This document shows, piece by piece, positions 63,519-64,000 of a DNA stretch of 64,000 bases (position 1 is its first letter; each line of letters opens with the position of its first letter). The DNA is from Ignavibacteria bacterium. Its GTDB lineage: Bacteria; Bacteroidota; Ignavibacteria; Ignavibacteriales; Ignavibacteriaceae. The stretch covers positions 1,054,001-1,118,000 of the forward strand of contig JAFLBV010000002.1 of NCBI GenBank assembly GCA_017302895.1. Reading direction: 5' to 3'. A model generated the notes under the pieces. The model was not told the DNA's origin. It made no database searches and worked only from the letters and a program-made list of their open reading frames with translations. The translations under genes were made by a program, and so were the position numbers.

Positions 63519-63645
63519 TTAACCTCAGAGCACACAGAGATTGTATCGGGACGCAGATTCAGGCAGATTCAACGGATGAACGCAGAGCGAATTTGAATAC
63601 CCAAAACCTTCTCTGTGTGCTCTGCGTGCTCTGTGGTTGTTATTT
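63519..63645. repeat. Inverted CTCTGTG/CACAGAG element
   Basis: AACCTCAGAGCACACAGAGA at the left and TCTCTGTGTGCTCTGCGTGC followed by TCTGTGGTT at the right are inverted copies around a stretch with GGACGCAGATTCAGGCAGATT and AACGCAGAGCG. The same words occur at 56721-57227 and about 38360-38400. Confidence 0.75.
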
Positions 63646-63648
63646 CAT

Positions 63649-64000
63649 TTATTTCAACAAAGCCATTTTAACCGTAAGTGATTTTGTTCTGCCGGAAATT
63701 GTATTTGTACACAAAACCTGACAGAAGTAGATACCTGAGGATTCAGTTCCCATATCGATATCCTGTTCAAAATAGCCATGACTGAGAACCCCTCTATCAA
63801 TCTCCTTTACCTGTTCCCCCATTGCGTTAAAAACTTTAATCACAACTTTGTTCTCCTCGGGGAGTGAAAATGTAACCTTTGTTGAGGGATTAAACGGGTT
63901 TGGGTAATTCTGAAATAACTTGAATTCAACCGGAGTAAGGTCTTTTTCTGAATGATAACCGGTTACTATAGAGTCATCGAGTACAAGATTAATTATAGTG
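63649..64000 (-). CDS. T9SS cargo protein, C-terminal part only (cut by window edge)
   Basis: The frame is open from its stop at 63649 to the right edge, 117 codons, so the N-terminal part lies outside. The visible part is a short linker (DDSIVTGYHSEKDLTPVEFK) and a complete sorting domain starting LFQNYPNPFNPSTKVTF. Its last 65 residues are almost identical in protein and DNA to paralog 1 (57232) and partly to paralog 2, but the DNA just upstream (around 63845-63905) differs at many synonymous sites, so the similarity has a sharp edge. This suggests a conversion tract. Confidence 0.85.
   Translation of the reverse strand, partial: TIINLVLDDSIVTGYHSEKDLTPVEFKLFQNYPNPFNPSTKVTFSLPEENKVVIKVFNAMGEQVKEIDRGVLSHGYFEQDIDMGTESSGIYFCQVLCTNTISGRTKSLTVKMALLK

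Overview
The window looks like chromosome of a free-living bacterium of the Bacteroidota/Ignavibacteriota group, most likely an Ignavibacteria-type lineage. The evidence: at least nine secreted proteins end in a C-terminal domain opening with the motif YPNPFNPST or a variant, the type IX secretion (T9SS) sorting signal in the form common in Ignavibacteria. Several intergenic regions carry TTTG/TTG - about 19 nt - TAnnTTTG promoters. Many genes have real AAGGAG-like ribosome sites, which classical Bacteroidetes often lack. There are no rRNA or tRNA genes, no CRISPR array and no prophage. Taxonomy is inference from motifs, not from a marker-gene tree.

Layout. 1-11914 is almost entirely minus strand. 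It holds a tightly packed housekeeping run era - EamA exporter - acyP - ispF - lnt (lnt cut by the left edge), a purine permease, a TerB-like protein, and a probable peptidoglycan-recycling group (BadF-type sugar kinase, AmpG-like permease, GH3/beta-lactamase fusion lipoprotein). 12020-25819 mixes a class V PLP enzyme, an oligopeptidase B-like protease, an FGE-fold protein, a PAS histidine kinase, two T9SS cargo proteins, pdxJ and nth. 26046-33363 carries a phosphoglucosamine-mutase-type enzyme, an M1 peptidase, an aminotransferase and bshC (bacillithiol). Its intergenic gaps are filled with simple tandem repeats of period 8, 16 or 36 bp. 33544-37314 is a giant T9SS cargo protein.

37531-38424 is a mobile locus: an IS200-like single-tyrosine transposase bracketed by two inverted arrays of about 51-bp REP-like hairpin repeats. 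38704-50522 contains a cytochrome c lipoprotein, an amidase/golvesin-domain protein, a TPR protein, an NlpC/P60 hydrolase, pyruvoyl-dependent arginine decarboxylase, smpB, a YCF48-type cargo protein and sppA. 50603-55641 is a plus-strand run of a beta-propeller sensor kinase, a YacP-like NYN nuclease and a GH18 cargo protein. 55714-56589 encodes a DUF4835 (PorD-type) protein.

56721-57227 is a second, six-unit REP-like array with the same period and the same GGGTAG core as the transposase-flanking arrays, although its transposase lies 19 kb away. 57232-64000 is a tandem cluster of minus-strand T9SS cargo genes. Three of them share a nearly identical 3' end while their 5' parts differ, which suggests gene conversion or module exchange. 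The most unusual material is the two related hairpin-repeat families with the transposase, the period-8 intergenic repeats, and the mosaic cargo cluster.
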